Shown in pieces: positions 6,072 to 6,099 of a stretch of 6,099 bases of DNA. The DNA is taken from assembly GCA_947174625.1 (NCBI GenBank), contig CAMWJT010000081.1:1-6099 (forward strand). Direction: 5' to 3'. Each line of letters begins with the position of its first letter. Position 1 is the stretch's first letter. The notes below the pieces were generated by a model. It did not search any database. It was given only the letters and a program-made list of their open reading frames with translations, and was not told the DNA's origin. Position numbers and translations under genes: made by a program. Source of the stretch: an uncultured Ruminococcus sp. (GTDB taxonomy: Bacteria; Bacillota; Clostridia; Oscillospirales; Ruminococcaceae).

Positions 6072-6090
6072 CTCCGGGGTTCTCCCGGAG
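6072..6090 (-). repeat. Hairpin overlapping the leader ORF ribosome binding site
   Basis: CTCCGGG at 6072-6078 and CCCGGAG at 6084-6090 form a perfect 7-bp GC-rich stem with a 5-base loop. On the minus strand the second arm ends in GGAG, the first half of the GGAGGAG Shine-Dalgarno of the 27-codon ORF, so folding would partly hide that ribosome binding site. Upstream sequence is cut off by the window edge, so a larger structure cannot be judged. Confidence 0.5.
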
Positions 6091-6099
6091 CCGCCCTCA

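Noticed and set aside
1..6099. CRISPR array, tRNA or rRNA gene, or insertion sequence with terminal repeats
   Set aside because: No regularly spaced direct repeats, tRNA-like cloverleaf segments, rRNA-like sequence or DDE transposase frames were seen. The mobile functions here are serine recombinases, which leave no long terminal inverted repeats.

Overview
The window looks like a piece of a mobile element from a Gram-positive Clostridia bacterium, possibly a gut Ruminococcus or Oscillospiraceae type. This is judged from strong AAAGGAGG-type ribosome binding sites, moderate GC content and the gene families present; the genus is an inference. Every convincing gene lies on the minus strand, so the window is best read from right to left.

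Right part (about 6099 to 5029): a 27-codon leader-like ORF with a strong Shine-Dalgarno, then two perfect inverted repeats in about 120 bp without a gene. Next comes a tightly packed set of small cargo genes: a 68-aa four-cysteine protein, a MazF/PemK-type endoribonuclease toxin with no recognisable antitoxin, a 55-aa unknown protein with a GTG start, and a 41-aa DUF3789-like membrane peptide. Start and stop codons of neighbours overlap at three of these junctions, which points to one translationally coupled unit.

Centre (about 4996 to 886): an operon of three large-serine-recombinase-family genes. The first (513 aa) and third (540 aa) have the full catalytic domain, recombinase domain, zinc ribbon and C-terminal helices. 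The middle one (286 aa) has its own ribosome binding site but begins directly at the DNA-binding recombinase domain, so it has no catalytic serine. The operon has a possible extended -10 promoter in front and a textbook rho-independent terminator behind. Together the proteins probably integrate and excise the element.

Left part (about 862 to 1): just past the terminator is an ORF remnant open for about 90 codons with no convincing start, which looks like the 3' end of a gene cut by insertion. It overlaps the start of a gamma-glutamylcyclotransferase-like (AIG2-type) gene, which is followed after 9 bp by a gene running off the left edge. The simplest reading is that the recombinase-bearing element inserted just upstream of, and oriented with, these genes. 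The element end would then lie near positions 857-890, with its other end beyond the right edge.
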